64,000 nt of DNA from NCBI GenBank assembly GCA_008364785.1, contig VTTJ01000004.1, positions 62,001 to 126,000 of the forward strand, read 5' to 3'. The notes under the pieces are model-generated. The model was not told where the DNA came from. It made no database searches and saw only the letters and a list, made by a program, of their open reading frames with translations. Positions 52,679-61,647 of the stretch are shown piece by piece. The translations under genes were made by a program, and so were the position numbers. How positions within the stretch are numbered: position 1 is the first letter of the stretch; each line of letters begins with the position of its first letter. Origin of the DNA: Bacillus sp. BGMRC 2118 (GTDB lineage: Bacteria; Bacillota; Bacilli; Bacillales; SA4).

Positions 52679-53998
52679 TTATCCTGCTATCGTCGGTTCT
52701 ACCATATCCTTTCTTCGATAAACATTTAAAATGAGTCCTAAAACAGCGGCGTAAAAGAGGATCGCGCTACCTCCATAACTGATAAACGGCAGGGAAACTT
52801 CCATGATTGGCACGATTCCAAAGCCCATCAAGATGTTCCAAGTAGTAGGAACGGTAAATATTGCAGCACCACCAATTACAATCAACCTCCCATAAAGGTC
52901 CCTTGTTTTAAACGCATTTTTTGTGATTCTTGAAATAAATATCAGTAGGATAGAACAAAGAACGATTCCGAATGCCCAACCAAGGGAATACACGAGGAAT
53001 GGGAAAGCAAAATCTGTATGTGACTCTGGTAACAGTTGGGAATTTAAATCATTATAAAGTCCGTTACCGAACCATCCCGCTTCTGCAAGGACACTCCTAA
53101 CTGCCATATACATATACCCTGCACCATTTGGGTCCGAATTTGGATTTATAAAAGCAGATAATCTAGTAAACAAATAACTTTGGAGAGAGGTCATGATAAT
53201 CATAATTACGAAGATCACACCAGCCATTAGATTTGTTACGACAAGTTTAATAGCTAATTCCTTATCGACTCGGGCAAAGGTAAACATTCCTAGTAAACAG
53301 AAGAAGTAAATGATACCAACCATAAAGTTTGGCACCATCATATAGAGCAAAATGGGAATCCAAAATAAAACAAAAAGAAAACCTTGTTTTTTCCAACTAT
53401 GAAACTCATTTATTTTGTTAAAAATTCCCGTCCAAGCAAGAAAAAAGAAAAATAAACTTATTATAGTGGCATCGATCGTAAGGCCAGAAAGTGAAACCCA
53501 CTTTTTTGCTCCGTTGACCATATTTCCAAATAAATAGAGATATAAATGGATCAACAAGCCGATAGCATAAAAGTACAACCACCAATTCATTAATTTTTGG
53601 TAATTAATGAAAAGGAACACAATCATTACAGGAACAGCTAGGCAGTACCAAATAGCCTGTCTCTCCATAAAATAGGTGCTTGATAAGGAAAATTTAGGAA
53701 TACCACCAACTAACGGAAGAAAACTAATACTAGCAAAAATAACAAATAATACAATAAGAACCCAATCCATTTTTGGCTTATGAAGGGGATTTAATTTCTC
53801 TCCGATGGTAAAAGGATTCCCCATTTCTTGAATGGCCTTTTCATCTGAATCCTCCTCAGAAAATCCTCTTTTTTTGTAAGATTGACTTAACTCTTGCAGA
53901 TGATGAGTAAGCTCATTTTTTATCATGTTGTGTGCTTCCTTAGATTTTACTTTCGAAGTGACTTTACTTAAAAATTCTTCAAATTTGGGAGAGCTCAT
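52679..53998 (-). CDS. FtsW/RodA-family protein with HAAS-like N-terminus
   Basis: 439 residues. The first ~85 residues are cytoplasmic and helical (FLSKVTSKVKSKEAHNMIKN.., FSEEDSDEKAIQEMGNPFTI), like the prefix domain found before permease-type membrane proteins. About ten membrane helices follow with the SEDS family features (FGIVPIMEVSLPFISYGGSA, the classic FtsW/RodA C-terminal motif; LSGLTID). SEDS proteins polymerise peptidoglycan. Its gene overlaps the regulator gene upstream by four bases, third in an operon led by an ECF sigma factor. Confidence 0.88.
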   Translation of the reverse strand: MSSPKFEEFLSKVTSKVKSKEAHNMIKNELTHHLQELSQSYKKRGFSEEDSDEKAIQEMGNPFTIGEKLNPLHKPKMDWVLIVLFVIFASISFLPLVGGIPKFSLSSTYFMERQAIWYCLAVPVMIVFLFINYQKLMNWWLYFYAIGLLIHLYLYLFGNMVNGAKKWVSLSGLTIDATIISLFFFFLAWTGIFNKINEFHSWKKQGFLFVLFWIPILLYMMVPNFMVGIIYFFCLLGMFTFARVDKELAIKLVVTNLMAGVIFVIMIIMTSLQSYLFTRLSAFINPNSDPNGAGYMYMAVRSVLAEAGWFGNGLYNDLNSQLLPESHTDFAFPFLVYSLGWAFGIVLCSILLIFISRITKNAFKTRDLYGRLIVIGGAAIFTVPTTWNILMGFGIVPIMEVSLPFISYGGSAILFYAAVLGLILNVYRRKDMVEPTIAG

Positions 53999-54429
53999 AA
54001 GGACGCCTCCTCTAGTAAATGTTTAAGGGATACTTGTTTTGGGTTATCTTGTTTATATGCAGCTAAGTATTTTTTTCCTTTGGAATTTAAGGAGTAACAT
54101 TTCTTATTATTCATCCAAGTAGAAGTAAGGATTTCTTTATTTTCTAATAGATGTAGAAGTGTATAAAGCTGCCCTTCATTTTTTTGGAAAGTACGTTCGT
54201 TTTTTTGAAAAAGTTGAATGGAAATGTGGTAACCATCCTTTGATACATGCTGAACAGCTTCTAATATAGCTATAATGGTTTCACTGTTCCAATTATCAAA
54301 TTCAAATTGTGATTGTTGATTCGTACGGATGGCTTCTCGCACGGCACTTTTTCTTTCATTTGAAAAAGAAAGATCCTTAAAAATTGATTTTTTCATCGAA
54401 CTCTTCAGATTCATAAATGGATCATTCAT
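53995..54429 (-). CDS. PadR-like winged-helix regulator
   Basis: 144 residues. The second half has a winged-helix look (FDNWNSETIIAILEAVQHVS.., EGQLYTLLHLLENKEILTST, KCYSLNSKGKKYLAAY) as in PadR-type regulators. The first ~45 residues are a basic N-terminal extension. It lies between the sigma factor and the FtsW-like gene, with four-base overlap to the latter. It could be a repressor of the operon, or a partner of the sigma factor. Confidence 0.7.
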   Translation of the reverse strand: MNDPFMNLKSSMKKSIFKDLSFSNERKSAVREAIRTNQQSQFEFDNWNSETIIAILEAVQHVSKDGYHISIQLFQKNERTFQKNEGQLYTLLHLLENKEILTSTWMNNKKCYSLNSKGKKYLAAYKQDNPKQVSLKHLLEEASL

Positions 54430-54432
54430 CTC

Positions 54433-54984
54433 CTAAACCTCCTCTATCATCTTGTCCTTTAGTAATTCTTTCGCACGCTTTAATCTCGTTTTTAATGTAT
54501 TTATATTTACTGTAGTAATCTTGCTTATTTCTCTTAAAGACAGATCTTCATAATAATGTAGAAATACGACTTCTCTGTACTTTAGGGGTAAATTCATGAC
54601 AGCATTAGTTAAGATATCTTCTTCACTATTATTGATAATTTCCTCTTCAACTTGTTTTGATTTTGAAGGGATATAATCCATGATTTTATCGCTAAGCGTT
54701 ATTTTTCGATAATGCCAGCTTCTTATATAATCCTTACAATGATTACTAGCAATACGATATACCCAAGTCTTTATTGTTGCCTGCTGATTAAACTGATTTA
54801 ACTTTTCATAGCACTTTATAAATATCTCTTGCGTTAAATCTTCTGCTGTAGCTCGGTTTTTAACATATGTATATACGAGATGCAGGATATCATCGCTATA
54901 TTCATGCATTAATTGATCAATTATCTGCTCTCTCTCATCTAGCATACTTTCGTCTGTCACCGCCAATTGTTTTAGTCCATTCAT
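54433..54984 (-). CDS. ECF RNA polymerase sigma factor 3
   Basis: 183 residues from the ATG at 54984 (AGAGGG eight bases upstream). Region 2: DDILHLVYTYVKNRATAEDL, KTWVYRIASNHCKDYI. Region 4: LPLKYREVVFLHYYEDLSLR, VNINTLKTRLKRAKELL. It is a different branch from the two paralogs at 24 and 33 kb. Partners are a PadR-like protein and an FtsW-like protein, not a membrane anti-sigma factor. Confidence 0.92.
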   Translation of the reverse strand: MNGLKQLAVTDESMLDEREQIIDQLMHEYSDDILHLVYTYVKNRATAEDLTQEIFIKCYEKLNQFNQQATIKTWVYRIASNHCKDYIRSWHYRKITLSDKIMDYIPSKSKQVEEEIINNSEEDILTNAVMNLPLKYREVVFLHYYEDLSLREISKITTVNINTLKTRLKRAKELLKDKMIEEV

Positions 54985-55007
54985 AGTCTTCACCCTCTCA
55001 CATATTT

Positions 55008-55038
55008 TAGACGGAGCTAACCTTCAACCGGTTTGAAA
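55008..55038 (-). promoter_or_regulatory. ECF-type promoter of sigma 3
   Basis: TTTCAAACC, 16 bases, CGTCTA. The -10 matches the other two ECF promoters but the -35 differs from theirs, as expected for another sigma class. Confidence 0.6.
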
Positions 55039-55077
55039 AATAAAAGATTTTTTATGAACATTTGTAATCTAGAGGGT

Positions 55078-55112
55078 AAAAAAAAAGGAACAACCTCTTA
55101 TCAGATTGTTCC
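55078..55112 (-). terminator. Terminator of the acyltransferase gene
   Basis: GGAACAA / TTGTTCC hairpin followed by nine T on the minus strand. Confidence 0.8.
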
Positions 55113-55225
55113 AGAATGTTAAATGTAGGATACACGGCTTATAAAACTATATATTCGACTATTGATTCCTTATTTCTCAGAAGGAATTGAAATTACAACC
55201 ACTCCTAAATTCTCGCTTATTTAGA

Positions 55226-56380
55226 TTACTTAGGTAAAGAATAAGTAGAATTTAGATTCTCTTTTGTTGTTATTTTTCTAGTACCTTTCATTCCAAATAA
55301 AAGTCTTAATACGTTATAACGCCGAATTAGAAAATGATAACAAAGCATAATCAAACTAAAAGAAACTGGTAGTAAAAACAATAACTTTGCTGGTATAGAC
55401 CAGGAATAGCCCTTGATGAAGTAGCAAAGTATCACAATAACCGGCTGGTGCAAGACATAAAATGGCATGGATGCTTCACCTGCATAGTTTAGGAAATCAT
55501 TTGAGAATGATAGATATCGATCTGCTAGATAGAAGATACATAATACTAGGCTCCAACAATTTAGAATTTTAACAGCATAAAAGAACATGTCTTGAACTGT
55601 TCCCGGCAGAGGAAACGCATTCATAAACCACACAATATACATAACGGATGTGAGGATGGCCAAAATAAAATGGATTTTGACTGATGACCTAAGCGCCGGC
55701 TTAAAGCCATCGCTAGAAAAAAAATAATAGCCATAAATAAAGATGATCAGATAAAAAATGAGGTCATACCCACCCAAGCCTTGTGTTTTGACGATACCAG
55801 AAACAAATAATAGAATCGGCAGCACGAAAAAGTGAGATAGACGAAGCTTTGTGATTCTAGGAACGAATCTAAATAATGGAATCGTAAGAATGGAAAATAA
55901 CAGTAGCACTAGTAAAAACCATAAATGCAAGCCAAAGAACGCAAAGTTTCCTGTACCCCCGAAATCTAAGTAGACACCTTCAAAATACTTTGGGAAAAAC
56001 AAGAAAAAGGAATCATGAAATTGATTGTTAGCCAAACGTTCCATGTAGACTTGTGGAGGACTTAAAATAAATACACCAAACACGAGTGGTACTCCTAATC
56101 GAACGACTCTTTCTTTTACATATTCTTTTACGTTTCGTTTTTTCAAGGCATAAGCTGCACTGATCCCCGACACAGCAAAGAAAATCGGCATCATCCAGGA
56201 TCCCAAGAAGAGAGAAACTAATAATATTCCACCTGAGTCTACTTCGCCGTTTTTAACATGCCATGGAAAAGGATTCACAAACATTAAACAATGGTAAAGA
56301 AAGACCCCCATTGTCGCGATCACGCGTATCCAGTCCATATCATACTGTCTATTTATCGTAACACTGTTATTCTTCATCAC
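55226..56380 (-). CDS. Acyltransferase-3 (OafA-like) membrane protein
   Basis: 384 residues, about ten membrane helices. MDWIRVIATMGVFLYHCLMF carries the conserved Arg and His of the acyltransferase-3 family; FFAVSGISAAYAL and YVLHQPVIVIL are also typical. These enzymes transfer acyl groups to sugars or other envelope components. The start is ATG at 56380 or one codon later. It stands alone between the sigma-3 operon and the murQ operon. Confidence 0.88.
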   Translation of the reverse strand: MMKNNSVTINRQYDMDWIRVIATMGVFLYHCLMFVNPFPWHVKNGEVDSGGILLVSLFLGSWMMPIFFAVSGISAAYALKKRNVKEYVKERVVRLGVPLVFGVFILSPPQVYMERLANNQFHDSFFLFFPKYFEGVYLDFGGTGNFAFFGLHLWFLLVLLLFSILTIPLFRFVPRITKLRLSHFFVLPILLFVSGIVKTQGLGGYDLIFYLIIFIYGYYFFSSDGFKPALRSSVKIHFILAILTSVMYIVWFMNAFPLPGTVQDMFFYAVKILNCWSLVLCIFYLADRYLSFSNDFLNYAGEASMPFYVLHQPVIVILCYFIKGYSWSIPAKLLFLLPVSFSLIMLCYHFLIRRYNVLRLLFGMKGTRKITTKENLNSTYSLPK

Positions 56381-56530
56381 TCACCCAACTCCGTAAACAG
56401 ATTCTATAAATTTCTCCAACATATAATAATTTGATTAAATATCCATATATTCATAATATAACCAGTACTATATAAAAGAAATGTATTTTTTTCCTTTTCA
56501 CCTCTAGTAAGCACTGATAATGTTGATTTG

Positions 56531-56567
56531 AAAAAGACAAAATCCTATAGGATTTTGTCTTTTTACT
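56531..56567 (-). terminator. Terminator of the murQ operon
   Basis: GACAAAATCC-TATA-GGATTTTGTC with flanking A and T runs. Confidence 0.85.
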
Positions 56568-56597
56568 TGTCTGCTATTTCAAGAGGTTATCTATCTT

Positions 56598-57515
56598 TTA
56601 ACTAGATCTAGTATTCCGAAGCTCTTCCATTGCTTTTGGAAGGTTTCCGTTCTGCCTGGTTAGTATGTCTAATGCTGTTTCTCGGTCAATGGAAAAAAGA
56701 ATCATTAAAATGCTAATTCTTGTATCACCATTTGCTTTATCATTCACTTCCCTGGCTACCACTTCATCGACACCTGTTACGTCGCGAATGATTGAAATCG
56801 AGCGGTCTCTTAGCTTTTCATTGGATGCTTGCATGTTGACCATTAAGTTGTTGTATACCTTCCCTAACTTAATCATCGTTGCGGTAGAAATCATATTCAA
56901 TACCATCTTCTGAGCGGTTCCTGCCTTTAACCGAGTGGAACCTGTTACCACTTCAGGACCTACTGGTACCTCAATGGGGTAGCTTGAGATTCTTGATAAC
57001 TCTGTATCCGTATTACATGATATCCCGATCGTTGGTATGTTTCGTTCATTGGCTCTTTCGAGTGCACCAAGGACAAACGGCGTTCTACCACTAGACGCAA
57101 TTCCAACAATGATGTCATTGGGTCCGAGCAGGTGGTCTACTTCAGCGATTCCCGCTTCTCGGTTATCCTCTGCATTTTCAATCGGAAAGCGCACCGCTTT
57201 TTCTCCTCCAGCAATAATTCCGTTCACTAAATCATGCGGGACACCAAAGGTAGGTGGGCATTCAGACGCATCTAGCACACCAAGACGACCGCTTGTGCCT
57301 GCACCAATATAAAAAAGCTTTCCACCACGTTCTAGCGCATTCACAACTGCATCAATTGCATCTCTTATTTGCGGTAATGCTTTTTCGACAGCATCTGGAA
57401 TCGTTTTATCTTCCCGGTTCATTAGTTGAATAATTTCGAGGGTTGAAAATTGATGTAAATTTTCCGAATCCTTATTTCTCATTTCAGTTAAGGATGTAGA
57501 ATTAGTGTCATTCAT
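56598..57515 (-). CDS. murQ: N-acetylmuramic acid 6-phosphate etherase
   Basis: 305 residues from the ATG at 57515 (GGAGG eight bases upstream, one base after the kinase stop), matching the usual MurQ length. SIS domain with GAGTSGRLGVLD, ASECPPTFG, IASSGRTPFVL, and the catalytic Glu region; TRLKAGTAQKMVLNMIST is the family signature. It cleaves the lactyl ether of MurNAc-6P, giving GlcNAc-6P and D-lactate. Last gene of the seven-gene operon. Confidence 0.96.
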   Translation of the reverse strand: MNDTNSTSLTEMRNKDSENLHQFSTLEIIQLMNREDKTIPDAVEKALPQIRDAIDAVVNALERGGKLFYIGAGTSGRLGVLDASECPPTFGVPHDLVNGIIAGGEKAVRFPIENAEDNREAGIAEVDHLLGPNDIIVGIASSGRTPFVLGALERANERNIPTIGISCNTDTELSRISSYPIEVPVGPEVVTGSTRLKAGTAQKMVLNMISTATMIKLGKVYNNLMVNMQASNEKLRDRSISIIRDVTGVDEVVAREVNDKANGDTRISILMILFSIDRETALDILTRQNGNLPKAMEELRNTRSS

Positions 57516-57516
57516 C

Positions 57517-58518
57517 TTAAATGCCTCCATCTGTGTTACACAATGTTAGGGCTCTGTCCCAGGAATTCGTTATGTTTTGTTCGATTTCATCCGTTATGAT
57601 GAGATCGTTTTGAAGAAGAGCACACATATATGCCCCTACTACTGGCGGGTACTTCGGTACGATAATAGGCAGTGTATATCCCTTCATTCTCATAGACTGT
57701 TCGAATACCTTTCGAAAATAGGCAGATTGAAACAAGCCTCCAGAGATCACCAACGGTAATGTTGCATGAACCTCATCTTGACGCACAATGGAAGATACTA
57801 ATTCGATTAATTGGTCCATTGCATGCTGAATAATAACAGTCGCATGTTGCTCATTTTGTTCAGCTAAGAAGATAACGTGCTTAGCAATCGAGGCAATTAC
57901 CTTCCTTGGATAAGGATCTTCATAAATAAAGGTAATGAGTTGTTCGGGACGTTCTAACCCTAGGTGATTCAATATATGTTCAGTTATTGCTTCTTTCTTT
58001 TCATCTCTTCCGTCAAAAGACCTGAGGATCATTTTAAGTGCATGGTTACCGATACTATAGCCGCTTCCTTCGTCACCTAACAGGTAGCCCCATCCTCCAA
58101 CGCGCGTCGTTTTTCCGATGTCACTTCTGACAGAATAGGCAATTGACCCGGTTCCAGCAATTAAGACAATCCCGTTTTTCGCTTTCGTACCAGAAGCAAG
58201 AGCACCGACTGCATCGTTCTCCACGTTAATCTGCTTAGGGTTTACGCCAAAGTCCAAGATCCATTGTGTCCAGCGTTTTCGGTCTTCCTCGCGATCTCCA
58301 CCGGCTGTTGATACGAAGACGCCTGTTAACTGGTCAACACTTGCATTCCCCAGCTTAAGCACCTCTGCCATCAGATCATGTATGACTTCTCTGACTACCT
58401 TTTCTGGTCTTGACTTCAAGTTAGTTGAATCACCTACAGCAGAACCTATGATCCTCCCGCTTGCATCTCCAATCACACAAGTGGTCTTTGTCCCTCCGCC
58501 ATCAAAGCCTATAAACAT
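57517..58518 (-). CDS. BadF/BadG-type amino-sugar kinase (MurNAc/GlcNAc kinase)
   Basis: 333 residues, ASKHA fold: FIGFDGGGTKT (phosphate 1), NVENDAVGAL, IAGTGSIAYSV (phosphate 2), GGWGYLLGDEGSGYSIG, VISGGLF (adenosine). Related to GlcNAc kinases and to clostridial MurK, which phosphorylates MurNAc and GlcNAc. Placed between the importer and murQ, MurNAc is the likely substrate, since an ABC importer delivers unphosphorylated sugar. The start is ATG at 58518 just after the permease stop; GTG at 58536 is possible. Confidence 0.88.
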   Translation of the reverse strand: MFIGFDGGGTKTTCVIGDASGRIIGSAVGDSTNLKSRPEKVVREVIHDLMAEVLKLGNASVDQLTGVFVSTAGGDREEDRKRWTQWILDFGVNPKQINVENDAVGALASGTKAKNGIVLIAGTGSIAYSVRSDIGKTTRVGGWGYLLGDEGSGYSIGNHALKMILRSFDGRDEKKEAITEHILNHLGLERPEQLITFIYEDPYPRKVIASIAKHVIFLAEQNEQHATVIIQHAMDQLIELVSSIVRQDEVHATLPLVISGGLFQSAYFRKVFEQSMRMKGYTLPIIVPKYPPVVGAYMCALLQNDLIITDEIEQNITNSWDRALTLCNTDGGI

Positions 58519-58522
58519 GTCA

Positions 58523-59347
58523 CTATTTAACGGCACCAGCTGTCAGTCCTTCCATAAATTGCTTGGATGCAATAAAGAATAAAACAATCATTGGAAGTGA
58601 CGATAACGTCAATCCTGCAAATAAAGCTCCCCAATCTGCGGAATATTCACCGAATAGCTTCATCATTCCAACAGGTATGGTCTTCTTCATATCATCCGTA
58701 ATAAAAATTAACGGGAAGAAAAAGTCATTCCATGCCTGGATAAAGTTAATAATCATCACAGTCCCAAGTGCCGGTCGCATTAATGGCAAGACGACATTCC
58801 ATAACACGCGCAAATCACTGGCACCATCTATTCGGGCTGCTTCTTCAAGTTCAACTGGCATTGTACGGAAAAAACCTGTCAAAATTAAAATAGAGAGAGG
58901 AATTCCTTGCGCCGTGTACATCATAATCAATGACCATAAAGAGTTCGTTAACCCTAAATCCTTCATTAATAAAAACAATGGAACAATGCCTAGCTTAATT
59001 GGAATCATCATTCCCATGAGAAACAGGATAAACAAAAAGTTATTCCACCAAAATGTGTATCTAGCAATATAAAAGGCAGCTAATGACGTTGTGACGATAA
59101 TGAGTAAAACCGAAACAACACTGACAAATACACTATTATAAAAGTACGTCATAAATGGAATTTGATCCAAAAGGTTGCGGTATGTTTCCAAACTGAAGCT
59201 CTTTGGCAATGCTAATGGATTCATAAATATCTCCGCACTCGGTTTAAAGGAAGACAATACCATGAGCACAATAGGATATAGACTAATAGAGGCGAATAAA
59301 AAGGCAATGCTATAATAAATAGGTCTCGTCCAGATTGATTGTTTCAC
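58523..59347 (-). CDS. ABC sugar transporter permease (MalG type)
   Basis: 274 residues, six membrane helices, and the EAA loop EEAARIDGASDLRVLWNVVL that contacts the ATPase. ..MKKTIPVGMMKLFGEY and GLTAGAVK are common endings of CUT1-family permeases. It pairs with the permease upstream (59362). No ATPase gene is in the operon, so a shared MsmX-type ATPase is expected elsewhere. Confidence 0.93.
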   Translation of the reverse strand: MKQSIWTRPIYYSIAFLFASISLYPIVLMVLSSFKPSAEIFMNPLALPKSFSLETYRNLLDQIPFMTYFYNSVFVSVVSVLLIIVTTSLAAFYIARYTFWWNNFLFILFLMGMMIPIKLGIVPLFLLMKDLGLTNSLWSLIMMYTAQGIPLSILILTGFFRTMPVELEEAARIDGASDLRVLWNVVLPLMRPALGTVMIINFIQAWNDFFFPLIFITDDMKKTIPVGMMKLFGEYSADWGALFAGLTLSSLPMIVLFFIASKQFMEGLTAGAVK

Positions 59348-59361
59348 CTTCGCTTCCCTCC

Positions 59362-60324
59362 CTACATCTCTATTTCTTTTTTCTTCGAAATTTTTAACAA
59401 TAGTGCCGTAAAGGTTGATATAAAGATAAATAATACGACAGCTAGTGCTGATCCCAGTCCGATGGCTGTAGAATCTCCAGTTGACCCTCCAAATGCTAAA
59501 CGATAGAAATAGACTGCAAGCGTATCGGTTGAATGATACGGTTCACCCTGTGATCCCTGCATCGCATAAACGAGTTCAAATGCTTCAAATGATTGGATAA
59601 ACGTCAGTACCGTCATAATCATGATAGACGGAACCATTAGTGGAAGCATAATACGTCTGATCATTGTAAGACCCTTCGCCCCATCTAATGTTGCGGCCTC
59701 AAGTAATTCCTTAGGAATAGACTGCAAACCAGCTAGAAAGATTAACACAGCAAACCCAATTCCAAACCAGCAGTTTACTAGAATAATAGACATCAGTGCG
59801 GTTTTAGGGTCTCCAAGCCATGCTTCCTGAAGTGATTCTAATCCGAATTTACCTAGAATTACATTTAAAGCGCCAAAGTTTGGATTTAAAATAAGCTTCC
59901 ACAAAAATCCTACAACAATGACTGACAACAGCCTTGGTAGAAAATAGGCAATTTTTAAAAACTCTGCCCCACGGATCTTTTGATAAATAATGAAGGCTAA
60001 TAAAAATCCTAACCCATTTTGCACAATCATTTGAACCACGAAATACAAAATATTATGCTGAAAGGCGTTCCAAAACATTCCACTGAATGGTTCAAGAGTA
60101 AATAAATCTACATAGTTATCAAACCCTACAAATTCTCCTCTTTTAATACCATTCCAGTCATAAAAACTGTAAGAAAGAGCTGCAAGTAACGGATACACAA
60201 TAAAAATTCCATAAATGACAAGGGCGGGAATAGGGAAAAGATGGATGTTCCATCTTTTCCAGTTCCTTTGCTTCTTCTGCTTCACACTAACTGCTTTTAA
60301 CTCTGTTTGCACATTCACCGCCAC
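59362..60324 (-). CDS. ABC sugar transporter permease (MalF type)
   Basis: 320 residues, six membrane helices after a basic N-terminus, and EAA loop LLEAATLDGAKGLTMIRRIM. Typical CUT1 first permease. The start is one of several GTG codons (60324, 60318, 60312) after AAGGTG. It begins eight bases after the binding-protein stop. Confidence 0.93.
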   Translation of the reverse strand: MAVNVQTELKAVSVKQKKQRNWKRWNIHLFPIPALVIYGIFIVYPLLAALSYSFYDWNGIKRGEFVGFDNYVDLFTLEPFSGMFWNAFQHNILYFVVQMIVQNGLGFLLAFIIYQKIRGAEFLKIAYFLPRLLSVIVVGFLWKLILNPNFGALNVILGKFGLESLQEAWLGDPKTALMSIILVNCWFGIGFAVLIFLAGLQSIPKELLEAATLDGAKGLTMIRRIMLPLMVPSIMIMTVLTFIQSFEAFELVYAMQGSQGEPYHSTDTLAVYFYRLAFGGSTGDSTAIGLGSALAVVLFIFISTFTALLLKISKKKEIEM

Positions 60325-60332
60325 CTTACGTT

Positions 60333-61622
60333 TTATTGAAACGGTTTAAACCAAGTTTCTGCATTTTCCTGAACCTTCTTAGCGACTCCTTCAGGTGTTT
60401 GCTGACCAAGATACATTCCTTGAAGCTCAGTTTCTAACGTTACCTTTGAAGTTGGATTTCCTCCAGCAAAATGAACAACCATCATATACGGTGTAGAAAT
60501 CGTTGCAACTGCTTCACTTAAACCATTTACTAGTTCATCATCTGATTGAACATCAGGAACCGCACTAATCATTTTAAATTCCTTCGTAAATAGTTCACCA
60601 AACTCACTTGTTGTTAGAAATTGAATGAATTTCTTTGCTTCTTCTTTATGCTTAGAATTTGCATTTACAGCATATGAACCATCTACCCATGCCGTAATCG
60701 TTGCATCTTTTCCAGTTGCAGAAGGCATTGGGAAGAATCCAAGCTCTAAATCCGGGTTCATTCCGCGTAACACTTCAATCTCCCAGCTTCCCATTGGGAA
60801 CATAGCTGCTTTTCCAGTAAAGAATAATGTACGAATGTCTTCCATCCCTAATCCTTCATAGTTATCCGGGAAGTAAGCTTTTAGCTCATCCATTGCCTTA
60901 ATCGAGTTCACGAATTCTGCACTTGCAAAGTTTGTTTCACCTTTTGTAATCTTTTCAACAAATTCATTCCCACCATAATGCGCAGGTCCAAAGATGCCAT
61001 GTGCTGCTGATAATAACCAGCCTTCTTTACTTCCTAGCGCGATCGGTGTAATTCCTTCTTCTTTAATCTTTTTGTTTAATGCGATGAATTCATCCCATGT
61101 TTTTGGTTCTTTTAAGCCTAAATCACTAAAAATTTTCTTGTTATAGAACATTTGAGTTGTACTCATATTTAAAGGAACACCATATTGCTTGCCATCTGAT
61201 CCTTTAGATGCAGCTAAAGAAGATTCAGGGAATACATCTAAACCTTCTAATCCATCTAATGGCTCAATATATCCTGCATCTGCTAACGCAATACCTGGTG
61301 CATATGGACGTAAATGAATAAGATCAGGACCTTCTCCGCTTTGAAGAGCTGTGTTTAGGATTGTGTTATATTCCGTGTTTTTTGAAGGCTTGAATTCCAC
61401 CTTGATTTCAGGGTGTTGCTTGTTGAATGCTTCAATTACCTTTGCGTATCCTGCTGTATCTTCTGTTCTCCAGCTTCCAATCGTTAAGGTAACGGACTCT
61501 TTCTCATCTTCACTAGAATTTCCTTCTGTCTCAGTCTTGCCTGCATCATTCGAACATGCTGCTGTCAACGCTAAAATAAATGCAAATAAACCTGCCAACC
61601 AAACTCTACCCATCTTCTTCAT
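60333..61622 (-). CDS. ABC sugar-binding lipoprotein
   Basis: 429 residues. Lipobox ALTAAC, then a family 1 solute-binding protein: VTLTIGSWRTEDTAGYAKVI, AFNKQHPEIKVEFKPS, FYNKKIFSDLGLKEPKTWDE, ALGSKEGW. It captures a sugar or amino-sugar outside the membrane for the two permeases. Its substrate is inferred from the murQ, kinase and amidase-like neighbours: MurNAc or a muropeptide. Confidence 0.92.
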   Translation of the reverse strand: MKKMGRVWLAGLFAFILALTAACSNDAGKTETEGNSSEDEKESVTLTIGSWRTEDTAGYAKVIEAFNKQHPEIKVEFKPSKNTEYNTILNTALQSGEGPDLIHLRPYAPGIALADAGYIEPLDGLEGLDVFPESSLAASKGSDGKQYGVPLNMSTTQMFYNKKIFSDLGLKEPKTWDEFIALNKKIKEEGITPIALGSKEGWLLSAAHGIFGPAHYGGNEFVEKITKGETNFASAEFVNSIKAMDELKAYFPDNYEGLGMEDIRTLFFTGKAAMFPMGSWEIEVLRGMNPDLELGFFPMPSATGKDATITAWVDGSYAVNANSKHKEEAKKFIQFLTTSEFGELFTKEFKMISAVPDVQSDDELVNGLSEAVATISTPYMMVVHFAGGNPTSKVTLETELQGMYLGQQTPEGVAKKVQENAETWFKPFQ

Positions 61623-61647
61623 AAATCATTGACCTCCCTTAAATCAT

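Noticed and set aside
60337..60350. cre-like TGAAACGGTTTAAA
   Set aside because: It lies inside the last codons of the binding-protein gene and is not at a promoter; a catabolite site is not supported.
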